A stretch of DNA of 64,000 nucleotides from Pseudomonadota bacterium (GCA_013285445.1 CP053448.1:1674001-1738000); one strand, 5' to 3'; positions 35,629 to 44,465 are shown, counted from the stretch's first letter. Notes: generated by a model from the sequence alone, not told the origin. A program made the numbers and translations.

Positions 35629-35657
35629 AACATAGTGACCAGTCGCTGGCGCGTCAA
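35629..35657 (-). promoter_or_regulatory. Sigma-70-like promoter of the Sel1/TonB gene
   Basis: On the minus strand TTGACG (35657-35652, five of six) and TATGTT (35634-35629, four of six) are 17 bp apart. The predicted transcription start near 35622 gives a leader of about 26 nt before the ATG at 35596. The rest of this 198-bp divergent region shows only a 5-bp stem-loop. Confidence 0.5.
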
Positions 35658-35794
35658 CCCGGCCGCCGGTCACGGTGGCCGCATTATTGCGGACACTGAG
35701 GTTCATGGCGGCTTGAGTCGGACGCGTTCAGGCGACACAATAGGCCCCAAGTGCTCCGCCGCCACATGCGGCAGATGATGAGGAACAGCGATCC

Positions 35795-37669
35795 ATGCGA
35801 CTTTTGTCGGCTGCAGTTTTGAACCTGTTGTCCCTGGTGCTGATCGGTTCGGGCGCGGTTGCGGTTGCGGCTGCGCCAGCCCCAGCGCTGCCGGTCTGGC
35901 AGACCGAGGGTGTCTCACTCGATCTTGAGCTGCGGGGAGACTATCTGTCTGATTTTGGCGTCAGGCTGGAGGGCGGGCATCACGATCTTGCCGGCCGGGT
36001 GCAGACCGGTTCGTCGCTGTCGGGAAGGCTTGTGATAGCGCTCAGTGAGGGCCAGTTCGGTGGCTTTGGGGAAGGGCTGCTGCGTGCCCGGATCGAAGTG
36101 ACGCTGGCGCGGGCCGGGCATCGGTTGGAACTCGGGGCCGTCCACCTGCGGCCCGAACGGCAGAACGGGCATGCCGTGCTCGGGCTGTTTGAAGAAGCCG
36201 GTTCAAGATTGATGAGCCTGACGCATCTGCACATATCGATGGACCCTGGCCAGCAGCAGGTCCGAATTGTCAATGCGGATCTTATAGCCGAAGCGGCGCT
36301 GGCGCGGGCGCTGGGATTTCCCGAACTGGCTGGCATGGCGATCGGTTCAGGCCGGCTGGTCCTTGAACTGGCTCAGCCGATAAGTCGTCAATCGGCGCTA
36401 GAAGGCCGCGGCCTGGCTTGTGATGGCCGGCCCCATTGGCCGCAGGAAGGACACGAGATCGACGTTGCTCTGACCGCGATCGGCGCGGTGCAGTACGTCG
36501 GGACCGAGTCGTCCAGCGGCCGTATCAAACTGGCGCCCTCGGCTATCCTCAAGAACGTGTCCACCGGCGACGCGCCCTGGATTCCGAAGTTCGAATCACG
36601 CGGTTACTACCCCTACGATCCACCCGATCAGCACCCGTTCCTGGTATGGGCGTTGTACCGGATTGATGACGGCAGGCTGACGCAGCTGGCGGTCTCAGGC
36701 GCCAAGCACGCTTTTTTTACGATCAACCAGAACTGCAACCTGTCGTGCAGCTACTTGACCGGCAATATTCTCGGACCGGGCTGCGAGGATGTCTACGGGG
36801 TCAATACCAATGACTCCGGCTGGCACCTGGGGCCACGTGACGAGATCGAGGCCGGCAGCGGGCTGTTCGAGAGCACCTGTTCATTTTTTGATCCGGGATG
36901 CGCCGGACAGCAGACCAACAGTGCGGCGACGTTCGAGAACCGGCTGCTGGTGAACCCGCAAGAGCTCGATGCTGACGGCGCCGAATACTACCTGGATGCA
37001 TGGTACCTGGTCCGCCATGATATCGATATCTTCAACTCAATGGGCTACAGGCGTCTGACACCGGAGCCCTCGGGGCTGGGCTGGACGTTTACGCCGCTTG
37101 GCCCGTTTGAGAGCGGGCCCGTCACCAACGCCTGGGTCGAGGCCGGCACGCGCGGGATGTGGCAGGATCATCGCCAGGTCGTGGTGCCGTCGGATACCCC
37201 GGAACTCCCGTATCCGGACAATCTGCCCCGGGGTCACCTCAGTCTGGCGGTGCGGGTCGAACAGGTCGACGGCCAGCTTTTTCGCTATATCTACGCGCTG
37301 CACAATCACGATTTCGACTCGGGCGTGCGGCGCTTTGCGATTCCGGTGCCTGAATCGGTTGATGTGCAAGCGGCAACAGTCAGTGCCCCACCCGATGCGC
37401 CACAGTGGTCATCGAGCATTCAGTCCGGTCAGGTCATGTTCGAGGCCGACGACGGTGCCGTGCAGCCCTGGCATGCGCTGTATACCTTTGAGCTGCTGGT
37501 CACGGCAGGTCCCGTCAGCGGCGGCATCACGCTGTTGCCGGGGGGTGATGGGTCGCCCGGGGAGGTCGCTGTAGACAGTCTGGTGCCCGGCCTTGACCTG
37601 CTGTTCCTGGACCGCTTCATTGAGCTGGCGGCACTTGGATTCGGCCGGTCGGGAGTGGCCACTCATTGA
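35795..37669 (+). CDS. Secreted protein of unknown function
   Basis: A 624-residue protein I do not recognise. It has a signal peptide (about 1-27), then a beta-rich region of about 170 residues, and a larger region with several cysteines (NCNLSCSY, GPGCEDV, STCSFFDPGC) that probably form disulfides, acidic/aromatic segments (YYPYDPPDQHPF) and a C-terminal DLLFLDRF. There is no lipobox, TM helix after the signal or enzyme motif visible. It stands alone, divergent from the Sel1/TonB gene and 6 bp before tRNA-Leu. Base composition matches its neighbours. Confidence 0.7.
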   Translation: MRLLSAAVLNLLSLVLIGSGAVAVAAAPAPALPVWQTEGVSLDLELRGDYLSDFGVRLEGGHHDLAGRVQTGSSLSGRLVIALSEGQFGGFGEGLLRARIEVTLARAGHRLELGAVHLRPERQNGHAVLGLFEEAGSRLMSLTHLHISMDPGQQQVRIVNADLIAEAALARALGFPELAGMAIGSGRLVLELAQPISRQSALEGRGLACDGRPHWPQEGHEIDVALTAIGAVQYVGTESSSGRIKLAPSAILKNVSTGDAPWIPKFESRGYYPYDPPDQHPFLVWALYRIDDGRLTQLAVSGAKHAFFTINQNCNLSCSYLTGNILGPGCEDVYGVNTNDSGWHLGPRDEIEAGSGLFESTCSFFDPGCAGQQTNSAATFENRLLVNPQELDADGAEYYLDAWYLVRHDIDIFNSMGYRRLTPEPSGLGWTFTPLGPFESGPVTNAWVEAGTRGMWQDHRQVVVPSDTPELPYPDNLPRGHLSLAVRVEQVDGQLFRYIYALHNHDFDSGVRRFAIPVPESVDVQAATVSAPPDAPQWSSSIQSGQVMFEADDGAVQPWHALYTFELLVTAGPVSGGITLLPGGDGSPGEVAVDSLVPGLDLLFLDRFIELAALGFGRSGVATH

Positions 37670-37675
37670 TTCAAG

Positions 37676-37762
37676 GCCCGGGTGGCGAAACAGGTAGACG
37701 CAAGGGACTTAAAATCCCTCGGAGGCAACTCCGTGCCGGTTCGAGTCCGGCCCCGGGCACCA
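37676..37762 (+). tRNA. tRNA-Leu (anticodon TAA)
   Basis: An 87-nt class II tRNA with encoded CCA. The 7-bp acceptor stem GCCCGGG (37676-37682) pairs with CCCGGGC (37752-37758); the anticodon stem AGGGA/TCCCT encloses CTTAAAA with anticodon TAA at 37710-37712. The variable arm (CGGAGGCAACTCCG) is long, as in Leu tRNAs, and the T arm holds GTTCGAGTC. It reads UUA/UUG codons, rare in this GC-rich genome. No integrase or repeat marks it as an integration site. Confidence 0.97.
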
Positions 37763-37777
37763 ACATCGGCAAGGTCG

Positions 37778-38398
37778 CTACCAGTAGGATTCCGACAGCG
37801 CGCCCAGTTCTTCGCGCGCTGTTCCGACCAGAAACGGGCTGACCAGGCTGAGCACTTGCCACACCGCGCGATCGGGTCGGGGCTCCGAGTCGCGATCGAG
37901 CACCTGGTCAAAAGCGATCCAGAACGTCGCCACAAGCACGATATTTCGCACCAGCGCCTCGAGCTCTCTGGAGCTGGCGTCAAGCTGGCCGACCTCTGCC
38001 AGTCCGTCGCAGAGATCTCGCGCCGTTTGCATGGACAGTTTGAGGATGCCCTGAAAGTGCTGATGCAGCCTGCGATGGCGGGCACACAGGTCGGTCAGAT
38101 CACGGTACAGGAAACGATAGTCGCCGATGGTCTCGAAGACCAGATGCAAAAACAGCCAGATGTCCTCGATATGGGGCGTTCCGTCTGACGGCGTGGCCAG
38201 CAGTTCGAGCATGCGCTGCTCGTAGCGCGCGAACAGCGTACCGATCAGGTCGGCCTTGGTTCGGAAATGATAGTGCAGGTTGCCCGGAGAGATGTCGAGC
38301 TCGTCGGCGATGCGGTTGGTCGTGACGTTGGGCTCGCCGAAGGTATTGAACAGTTCGAGCGCTGCGGCGAGTATCCGTTCCCGGGTGTTGCGAGCCAT
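37778..38398 (-). CDS. TetR-family transcriptional regulator
   Basis: A 206-residue repressor. The N-terminal helix-turn-helix (about 5-50) reads RERILAAALELFNTFGEPNV and IADELDISPGNLHYHFRTKADL, typical TetR; the C-terminal ligand-binding half is helical and diverse. It lies 33 bp downstream of the acyl-CoA-binding-protein gene and is probably co-transcribed with it, divergent from the fatty acyl-CoA reductase. The perfect palindrome at 38758-38773 is its likely operator. An acyl-CoA or fatty-acid ligand is inferred from context only. Confidence 0.88.
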   Translation of the reverse strand: MARNTRERILAAALELFNTFGEPNVTTNRIADELDISPGNLHYHFRTKADLIGTLFARYEQRMLELLATPSDGTPHIEDIWLFLHLVFETIGDYRFLYRDLTDLCARHRRLHQHFQGILKLSMQTARDLCDGLAEVGQLDASSRELEALVRNIVLVATFWIAFDQVLDRDSEPRPDRAVWQVLSLVSPFLVGTAREELGALSESYW

Positions 38399-38431
38399 CG
38401 GCTATGGGCCGCGCGGCGGATACGGCCGCGT

Positions 38432-38689
38432 TCAGCCGCGCAACGATTCGACCAGCTCGATATACTGACGCTTGGCCTCTTCGGCGTCCATGCCCTTGAG
38501 TTTTTCCCAGGCTTCGTACTTGGCAACACCGACGAAATCGAAAAAACCGGGTTTGTCGCCGGAGACATCGCCTTCCGAACCCTGCTTGAAGAGGGCGTAG
38601 AGCTTGAGCAGCGTGTCGTTGTCCGGCCGGTCGGCGAGGCCCTTGATGTCCTCAGCGGCCTGCTTGAAGCGAGTGTCCAAATCGCTCAT
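38432..38689 (-). CDS. Acyl-CoA-binding protein (ACBP)
   Basis: An 85-residue four-helix protein of the ACBP family, which binds long-chain acyl-CoA in the cytosol. KLYALFKQGSEGD followed by KPGFFDFVGVAKYEAWEKL contains the conserved Tyr, Lys and Trp of the ligand site. The ATG at 38689 has GAGGGA 9 nt upstream and gives the canonical length; the frame is open to 38743. ACBPs are common in eukaryotes but patchy in bacteria; here it faces an acyl-CoA reductase that could use its ligand. Confidence 0.9.
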   Translation of the reverse strand: MSDLDTRFKQAAEDIKGLADRPDNDTLLKLYALFKQGSEGDVSGDKPGFFDFVGVAKYEAWEKLKGMDAEEAKRQYIELVESLRG

Positions 38690-38733
38690 TGAGTTGTTTC
38701 CCTCGAATTGACGTGAGTATCGATCCGGGGTCA

Positions 38734-38773
38734 TTTCTAGCACGCTGGCGACAGGCGGTCAATTGCAATTGAC
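38734..38773 (-). promoter_or_regulatory. acbP promoter overlapped by a 16-bp palindromic operator
   Basis: On the minus strand TTGACC (38762-38757) and TAGAAA (38739-38734) are exactly 17 bp apart, a good sigma-70 promoter for the acyl-CoA-binding-protein gene. The -35 box lies inside GTCAATTGCAATTGAC (38758-38773), a perfect 16-bp palindrome. A lone half-site AATTGAC recurs at 38706-38712, between the promoter and the ACBP start. A TetR dimer bound at the palindrome would block the -35 box and could also act on the reductase gene in the other direction. Confidence 0.6.
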
Positions 38774-38852
38774 GCTCGATGCGTGCAACGGTGGCGCCGG
38801 TGCAAGAGAAACGGTATCTTTAGGCCACCGTTCAACGCGTCGGAGGCCATAC

Positions 38853-40841
38853 ATGTCTTATTTCGTGACCGGGGGGACCGGATTCATCGGGCGTCACCTG
38901 ATCGATCAGCTGCTCAAGCGCAAGGGCAAGATCCATGTGCTGGTCAGACGCGGCTCCAAAACCAAGTTCAACCGGCTTGTCGCGGAGCGCTGGTCGGATC
39001 ACAAGAATCGCGTTATTGCAGTCAGTGGGGATCTCGGTAAATCCGCGCTCGGGGTATCGAACAAGGACCTGGACAAGCTGAAGGGCAGGATTCGTCACTT
39101 CTTTCATCTTGCTGCCGTCTACGACCTCCAGGCCGATGCCGAAACCAACGAAAAGGCAAATATCGACGGTACTCGTCACGCCATCGCGCTGGCCGAAGAG
39201 GTTGGCGCGCGCTGCTTTCACCATACCTCCTCGATCGCCGCCGCCGGGCTTTACCAGGGTACATTCAGGGAGGATATGTTCGAAGAGGCAACCGGGCTGC
39301 AGCATCCCTATTTCCGGACCAAGCATGAATCCGAGGGACTGGTTCGCCGGACCTGTCAGATTGCCTGGCGTATCTATCGGCCAGGGATCGTCGTGGGACA
39401 TTCAAAGACGGGTGAAATCGACAAGATCGACGGCCCCTATTACTTTTTCAGGCTGATCCAGAAAATGCGTCGAATGCTGCCCCCCTGGGTGCCCACACTG
39501 GGCCTGGAAGGCAGCCGAGTCAACCTGGTGCCGGTTGATTTCGTGGCGCAAGCCATGGATCACATCGCGCACAAGCCCCGGCTCGACGGGCAGTGCTTTC
39601 ATCTCACCGACCCCAATCCGAAGCGGATCGGCGAGGTCATGAATCTGTTTGCCGAAGCCGCGCACGCGCCGCTGATGTCGATGCGCATCGATGCGCGTTT
39701 GTTCAACTACATCCCGCAGCCTGTCAAGCAGGGTTTTTCGATGCTGCCGCCGGTGCGGCGCATTGTCAAGCAGGTGCTCGATGACCTCGGTATTCCCAGG
39801 GACATGCTCAGCTTTTTCAACTACCCGACGAAGTTTGACAGCCGCGATACGGAAAAGGCGTTGAAGGGATCGGGGATCTCAGTGCCTCCGCTGGAGGATT
39901 ATGCCTGGGTGCTGTGGGACTACTGGGAGCGCCGTCTCGATCCGGAGCTGTTCATCGATCGGACCCTGACGGGCCAGGTCAAGGACAAGGTAGTGCTGAT
40001 TACCGGCGCATCATCCGGTATCGGCAAGGCGACTGCGCTGATGATGGGTGAGGCCGGCGCCAGGGTGATCATCGTGGCGCGCGGCGAGGAGGGTTTGCAG
40101 GAGACCAAGGCCGAGATCGAGGCTGCCGGCGGTGAAGCGCACTACTATACCTGTGACCTGTCAGACCTGAAACAGGCTGAGCAGCTGATCGATCAGGTGC
40201 TGGCCGACCACACCGCCGTTGACATCCTGGTCAACAACGCCGGCCGGTCAATTCGTCGCTCGATCCAGCTGTCGTATGACCGTTTCCATGATTTCGAGCG
40301 GCTGATGCAGCTCAACTACTTCGGCTCGCTCAAGCTCATCCTCGGTTTTCTGCCGGTCATGGTCGAGCGAGGCGGGGGCCATGTAATCAATATCTCTTCG
40401 ATCGGCGTTCTGTCGAACGCGCCGCGTTTTTCGGCTTATGTGGCCTCAAAGGCCGCGCTGGACGCATTCTCGCGCTGCGCGGCCTCGGAGTTTGCCGATA
40501 CCGGCGTGTGCTTTACCACGATCAACATGCCGCTGGTCAGAACGCCCATGATCGCACCGACCAAGATCTACGATCACGTTCCCACGATCACGCCGGAGGA
40601 TGCCGCCGACATGATCAAGCAGGCTGTGATCTACCGGCCACAGCGCATTGCGACGCGCCTGGGCATCTTTGCCCAGATTCTGCACGCCACTGTGCCGAAG
40701 GTCTCCGAGATCGTCATGAATTCCGCGTTCCGGATGTTCCCCGATACTGCCGCGGCGCAGGGCCGGGAAGACGAGGGTGATGTGCAGCCAACCCAGGAAC
40801 AGGTTGCGTTTGCCTCCCTGATGCGGGGGATTCACTGGTAG
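38853..40841 (+). CDS. Alcohol-forming fatty acyl-CoA reductase (Marinobacter Maqu_2507 type)
   Basis: A 662-residue two-domain reductase. The N-terminal extended-SDR domain (1-370) starts MSYFVTGGTGFIGRHLIDQL and has the active-site YFRTKHESE; the C-terminal classical-SDR domain (375-640) has TGASSGIGKAT, NNAGRS, NISSIG and YVASK. Length and whole-chain pattern match the bacterial FAR of Marinobacter, which reduces acyl-CoA through the aldehyde to the fatty alcohol for wax esters. GGAGG 6 nt before the ATG at 38853 sets the start. No wax ester synthase is in the window. Confidence 0.9.
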   Translation: MSYFVTGGTGFIGRHLIDQLLKRKGKIHVLVRRGSKTKFNRLVAERWSDHKNRVIAVSGDLGKSALGVSNKDLDKLKGRIRHFFHLAAVYDLQADAETNEKANIDGTRHAIALAEEVGARCFHHTSSIAAAGLYQGTFREDMFEEATGLQHPYFRTKHESEGLVRRTCQIAWRIYRPGIVVGHSKTGEIDKIDGPYYFFRLIQKMRRMLPPWVPTLGLEGSRVNLVPVDFVAQAMDHIAHKPRLDGQCFHLTDPNPKRIGEVMNLFAEAAHAPLMSMRIDARLFNYIPQPVKQGFSMLPPVRRIVKQVLDDLGIPRDMLSFFNYPTKFDSRDTEKALKGSGISVPPLEDYAWVLWDYWERRLDPELFIDRTLTGQVKDKVVLITGASSGIGKATALMMGEAGARVIIVARGEEGLQETKAEIEAAGGEAHYYTCDLSDLKQAEQLIDQVLADHTAVDILVNNAGRSIRRSIQLSYDRFHDFERLMQLNYFGSLKLILGFLPVMVERGGGHVINISSIGVLSNAPRFSAYVASKAALDAFSRCAASEFADTGVCFTTINMPLVRTPMIAPTKIYDHVPTITPEDAADMIKQAVIYRPQRIATRLGIFAQILHATVPKVSEIVMNSAFRMFPDTAAAQGREDEGDVQPTQEQVAFASLMRGIHW

Positions 40842-40939
40842 CCTGTGGCTGCTAGCCCGCATTATTCATGAATCGCCGCGATGATTGCGCTCGGGCTTGT
40901 ACGGCGCGCTATAAGTTACAAGATGAGTGACGGGGTACA

Positions 40940-42160
40940 CTAGCGCAAGAGTCGCTCCAGGCTGTCCAGGGCACGGTCAAGCGAGTTGCTGACCGGCGCA
41001 AAATGCGGGGTTTCCCGCTCCAGGCTGTCGGCGAAGCTGTGCTGGCCCGCCAGACGCTCGCGGTTGAGGCCAAGCTGGAAGGGCGCCAAGAACCGGTCCA
41101 GTTCGCCGGCGCGCTGGCGCAGCTCGGCGCGCGTGGTCTGAAAGGCGTGTTCGACCAGCTCGGTGCGCGACGCGTAGCTGAACACATTGGTATAGAACAT
41201 CTTTTCGTCATTGCGGTTAGGCTCGACCAACATGATCGCAGCCTCGGGGTAGGCGGATTCATACTTGCGCATGCCGATCTGCATGCGTGACTGAATCAGC
41301 GAACGAAACGTTTGCGACAGCACGACCGGAAGACCGCCGCTGATCATGCGGTTGCGCACCGTGGCCGGGTTGGCAGCGTGGCCATCTGCATCGTAGGGCA
41401 CCAGCGGATTGACGGCAATGAGCAGGTCGGCACCCTCCTCGAGTGCGGCAGAAGCGTTCAGCGTGCGTCTGAGTGCGCCATCGACGTAGTAGTGACCATC
41501 GATCTCAACCGGCGGATAGAGGCCGGGCAGGGCGGCCGATGCCTGGACGGCCCTGGAGATGGGTACCGTCGTGTTGCCCGGTTCGCCGAACCGCACCGCC
41601 TGGCCGGATTCCAGCTCGACCGCGACAACGCGCAGCTTCGACTGCAGCTCGCCGAACTGATTGGTCCGGCCCGGCTTGTCGAGAATGCGCGCCAGAAAAC
41701 GCTCGATGCTCTGGTTGTCGAACAGGCCGGTCGGGATGATCCGGCTCAGGCCCTCAACGCTTTCCAGGCTGGTGATGCGTTGGGGGTGGCGGATGATTTC
41801 GGCGAGCATGTCGAGCACAACGCCCGGCACCGCGGTGGCCCGGCTCAGGTACTCACGAAAGGCCGGTCGCAGAAACTGTTCGGGCCGAAACTGGAATTCG
41901 GCGTCTGCCGACCCCATGAACACGCGTGCCATCTGGCTGGTGGTCATGCGGTTGGCCAGACTGGCCGCCAGAAAGGCACCGGAACTAACGCCGACGTAAA
42001 TGTCGAGATCGTGCATGCTGGCCCCGTCGATCGATTCGTCCAGAGCCTGCAGTGCACCCAGTTCATAGATCGCGCCAAGCGGCCCGCCACCGGCGATGGC
42101 CAGGGCAATGCTGGGGAACTTGTTTTGGCGCGGACGTTGCGCCGGCGTCAAGCTGAGCAT
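40940..42160 (-). CDS. Patatin-like phospholipase
   Basis: A 406-residue lipid acyl hydrolase. The oxyanion motif GGGPLGAIYELGALQAL is near the N-terminus, the nucleophile serine in GVSSGAF and the dyad aspartate in VDGALRR. It has no signal peptide. The ATG at 42160 is the last start before the conserved domain; the frame is open to 42814 but that stretch is antisense to the peroxiredoxin gene. It diverges from the peroxiredoxin, with start codons only about 20 bp apart across a symmetric TATAAT element. Confidence 0.85.
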   Translation of the reverse strand: MLSLTPAQRPRQNKFPSIALAIAGGGPLGAIYELGALQALDESIDGASMHDLDIYVGVSSGAFLAASLANRMTTSQMARVFMGSADAEFQFRPEQFLRPAFREYLSRATAVPGVVLDMLAEIIRHPQRITSLESVEGLSRIIPTGLFDNQSIERFLARILDKPGRTNQFGELQSKLRVVAVELESGQAVRFGEPGNTTVPISRAVQASAALPGLYPPVEIDGHYYVDGALRRTLNASAALEEGADLLIAVNPLVPYDADGHAANPATVRNRMISGGLPVVLSQTFRSLIQSRMQIGMRKYESAYPEAAIMLVEPNRNDEKMFYTNVFSYASRTELVEHAFQTTRAELRQRAGELDRFLAPFQLGLNRERLAGQHSFADSLERETPHFAPVSNSLDRALDSLERLLR

Positions 42161-42165
42161 TTGCC

Positions 42166-42175
42166 CATTATAATG
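42166..42175. promoter_or_regulatory. Symmetric -10 element between divergent patatin and peroxiredoxin genes
   Basis: CATTATAATG is a perfect palindrome that gives an exact TATAAT on each strand (plus 42169-42174, minus 42172-42167). The predicted transcription starts fall about 7 nt away, at or next to the ATG of each gene (42182 plus, 42160 minus), so both mRNAs would be nearly leaderless. The -35 regions are poor on both strands. Confidence 0.45.
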
Positions 42176-42181
42176 CAGCTG

Positions 42182-42628
42182 ATGAGTCTTCAGACCGGCG
42201 ACATCGCCCCCGATTTCACGCTGACCGACCACCGCGGCCAGCCGTTTACGCTGTCGGCGGCGGAAAGCCGGATCCTGCTGGCTTTCTACCCCGGCGACGA
42301 CACGCCCGTATGTACCCGGCAGTTGTGTGATTATCGCGATGGCATCGAGCAGTTTCGGGATCTCGGCGTCCAGGTCGTCGGTATCTCGCCCGACGACGCA
42401 GAGCGCCACCGCCGGTTTCGAGAAAAGCACAGGCTGCCGTTTGTCCTGCTCAGCGATCCCGACCTGGCGGTCGCCGATCTGTATGGCTGCCGTGGCCTGA
42501 TCGGGATGAAACGCGGGGTATTCCTGATCGACCCGGGCCGAATCATTCGCTACGGTCACGTCGAGGCAGTTGCGGTGTTCAGACGCAGTCGCCAACAGTT
42601 GATCTCTGTGATCGAGCAGCTGGACTGA
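42182..42628 (+). CDS. Peroxiredoxin (BCP/PrxQ type)
   Basis: A 148-residue thiol peroxidase. It has GDIAPDFTLTDHRG at the N-terminus, the peroxidatic Cys44 in TPVCTRQLC and resolving Cys49 five residues later, the PrxQ arrangement, then PFVLLSDPDLAVADLYG. It reduces peroxides with thioredoxin. Start: ATG 42182 is preferred over ATG 42173 because the latter overlaps the -10 element. The next gene starts 8 bp after its stop. Confidence 0.9.
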   Translation: MSLQTGDIAPDFTLTDHRGQPFTLSAAESRILLAFYPGDDTPVCTRQLCDYRDGIEQFRDLGVQVVGISPDDAERHRRFREKHRLPFVLLSDPDLAVADLYGCRGLIGMKRGVFLIDPGRIIRYGHVEAVAVFRRSRQQLISVIEQLD

Positions 42629-42636
42629 GTGCGTCG

Positions 42637-43350
42637 GTGCCGTCGCCCGCGCATTATCTGGAAGAACAGATCGAACGGAACCTGGCCATTGCGCGCCGGA
42701 TCCCTCAAGACGGGCCGCTGCGGCAGTCGATTGACCGGCTCCAGGAGTGGCAGCGTCACCGTCTGAATGCCACCTATGCGGATTTGCGATCGGTTGACCG
42801 CTACCGGCCTGCATGTGATTTTTTTCTGACCGAGCTCTACGGCAGCCACAACGTACACGAGCGCGACCGCCAGCTGCGACGGGTGGTGCCGATCATGCGT
42901 CGGTTCCTGCCTGACGACCTGGTTGGCGCCACCGGTGAGGCCATGCGGCTGCAGGCGATCAGTCTGGAGTTTGATTTCGTACTGGCCGGATTCCTGGTTG
43001 ATGTCGCTCCAATCACGCAGCCCGACTATGCCAGGGCCTATCGGCAGCATGCGGCCTGGGACGACCGCCGTGAGCAGCTGCGCCTGATCGGGTCGCTCGG
43101 TCGGCTGCTCGAAGCGACAGTTCGCAAGCCGATGGTCCACCGGCTGATTCGCATCATGCGCCGGCCTGCCGAACTGGGCGGGGTTGGTCTGCTGCAGTCC
43201 TTCCTGCAGCGCGGGCTGGACGCTTTCGCCCGGATGGGTAATGCAGATGTCTTTCTCGACACCATCGCGGCACGCGAGCAGGCGGCGCTGAGGGCAATGG
43301 AGCAGGGCGCGGACTGGCCGTTTCAGCCGTGGATCGGCCGTGGACCCTGA
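42637..43350 (+). CDS. Conserved hypothetical protein with FFLEELY-like motif
   Basis: A 237-residue soluble, helical protein of unknown function. The segment CDFFLTELYGSHNVHERD (about residues 60-77) matches a motif known from uncharacterised gammaproteobacterial proteins (FFLEELY family), followed by VVPIMRRFLP. It starts with GTG at 42637, 8 bp after the peroxiredoxin, with which it is probably co-transcribed, and its stop meets the stop of the FHA gene (43351). No enzymatic motif is visible. Confidence 0.7.
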   Translation: MPSPAHYLEEQIERNLAIARRIPQDGPLRQSIDRLQEWQRHRLNATYADLRSVDRYRPACDFFLTELYGSHNVHERDRQLRRVVPIMRRFLPDDLVGATGEAMRLQAISLEFDFVLAGFLVDVAPITQPDYARAYRQHAAWDDRREQLRLIGSLGRLLEATVRKPMVHRLIRIMRRPAELGGVGLLQSFLQRGLDAFARMGNADVFLDTIAAREQAALRAMEQGADWPFQPWIGRGP

Positions 43351-44439
43351 CTACAGCAGTCTGTCGAGTGGTTCGGGCGGGCCGATGGCCGCGCCGGTGA
43401 GCAACAGGCCGCCGATCGACTTCAGCGCCTCATGGCGGGCAGCGTCGTCGACGCCCGCGACGATCAATCGACAATCCTTGCCCAATGCAGCGAGCGCTTC
43501 GTTCAGCGGTGAGTCGGTGCCGGCATCGTCGATCACGAGATAGTCGGCAACGCTTGAAAACGCGCGGTAGTGATCCGCTTCGCCGGATCCCGCAACGGTT
43601 ATTGCCAAAGGGATGCCCAGCCGATCGAGTCGCCGGCTTAAGTGTTTGAAAGTCAGGTCCTCGCCTGGTGGAGCGGCGATTTCGCAGCCCAGTGCCAGCC
43701 GGCGGTGATGGCTGGCCAGTCGGGCCAGGGAATCGAGTAGCATGTCGGCATCCTCGAGTTCGACTGGGTGCACCCCGAGCAGCAGCAGCGGTTCGTCCAG
43801 CAGTGCCTGATCGGCCGCGGCCAGGCTCTGCTGTCGCATCAGTTCATTGAGCCGGGACTCTTCTCCAAGCTGCGATGCAAGCCGCTGCAGTTCGTCATGC
43901 CCGGCCTCGAGCTGCTCATGCCCGCTGCGGGCAATCAGGCGAACTGCGACCAGGCGGCCGTTGCCGTCCCGTATCGGACAGCCCAGCGGCTCGATCAGCT
44001 CGTCATTGAGCAATTCGTAGAACTGCGGCGCCTGGACCGGAAAGCCGGTCGGTCCTTCGGTAAACCCGACCACGGTCTGATCGGGCACGGTGTGCCCGGC
44101 ACGGTTGGCCGCATTGTCCGGCTGCCGCTTGGCCGCGGAGGCCAGCAGACGGTAGCCGTGATCGGCGAAATGGACCAGATCTCCCGCGCTCACCGGCGTG
44201 GGTGTGGCGATGCGTTCGCGATTGACGAACGTGCCATTGGTGCTGCCCAGATCCTCCAGCAGCAGTTGTTCGTCCATACGCGCCAGTCGTGCATGGTGGC
44301 GCGAGATTCGCTCACGCTCGATGCGCACATCACAGTCCGACCCGCGGCCGATCGTGCTGGGCAGACACGTCACGACAAGTCCACTGTCCGGCGCCGCATC
44401 GTTGAGCGGATGGAAGATCAGGGTGCGTTTCATGGCCAT
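43351..44439 (-). CDS. FHA-domain protein with degenerate EAL-like domain
   Basis: A 362-residue cytoplasmic protein. The N-terminal FHA domain (about 8-100) has IGRGSDCDV, SRHHARL and LGSTNGTFVN, binding phosphothreonine. The C-terminal half (about 140-360) resembles an EAL phosphodiesterase fold (YELLNDELIEPLG, RRLDRLGIPLAI, DYLVID) but the EAL signature and metal/catalytic acids are absent, so it is at best a c-di-GMP or protein-binding module. It follows the response-regulator gene by 26 bp on the same strand. ATG 44439 is used, with GAG 5 nt upstream; ATG 44433 is possible. Confidence 0.7.
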   Translation of the reverse strand: MAMKRTLIFHPLNDAAPDSGLVVTCLPSTIGRGSDCDVRIERERISRHHARLARMDEQLLLEDLGSTNGTFVNRERIATPTPVSAGDLVHFADHGYRLLASAAKRQPDNAANRAGHTVPDQTVVGFTEGPTGFPVQAPQFYELLNDELIEPLGCPIRDGNGRLVAVRLIARSGHEQLEAGHDELQRLASQLGEESRLNELMRQQSLAAADQALLDEPLLLLGVHPVELEDADMLLDSLARLASHHRRLALGCEIAAPPGEDLTFKHLSRRLDRLGIPLAITVAGSGEADHYRAFSSVADYLVIDDAGTDSPLNEALAALGKDCRLIVAGVDDAARHEALKSIGGLLLTGAAIGPPEPLDRLL

Positions 44440-44465
44440 TGTATCTCGTTGCGCGGGCGGGTCGG

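Noticed and set aside
37676..37762. tRNA-Leu as an integration site for a genomic island
   Set aside because: No integrase, no repeated tRNA 3' end and no change in composition on either side.
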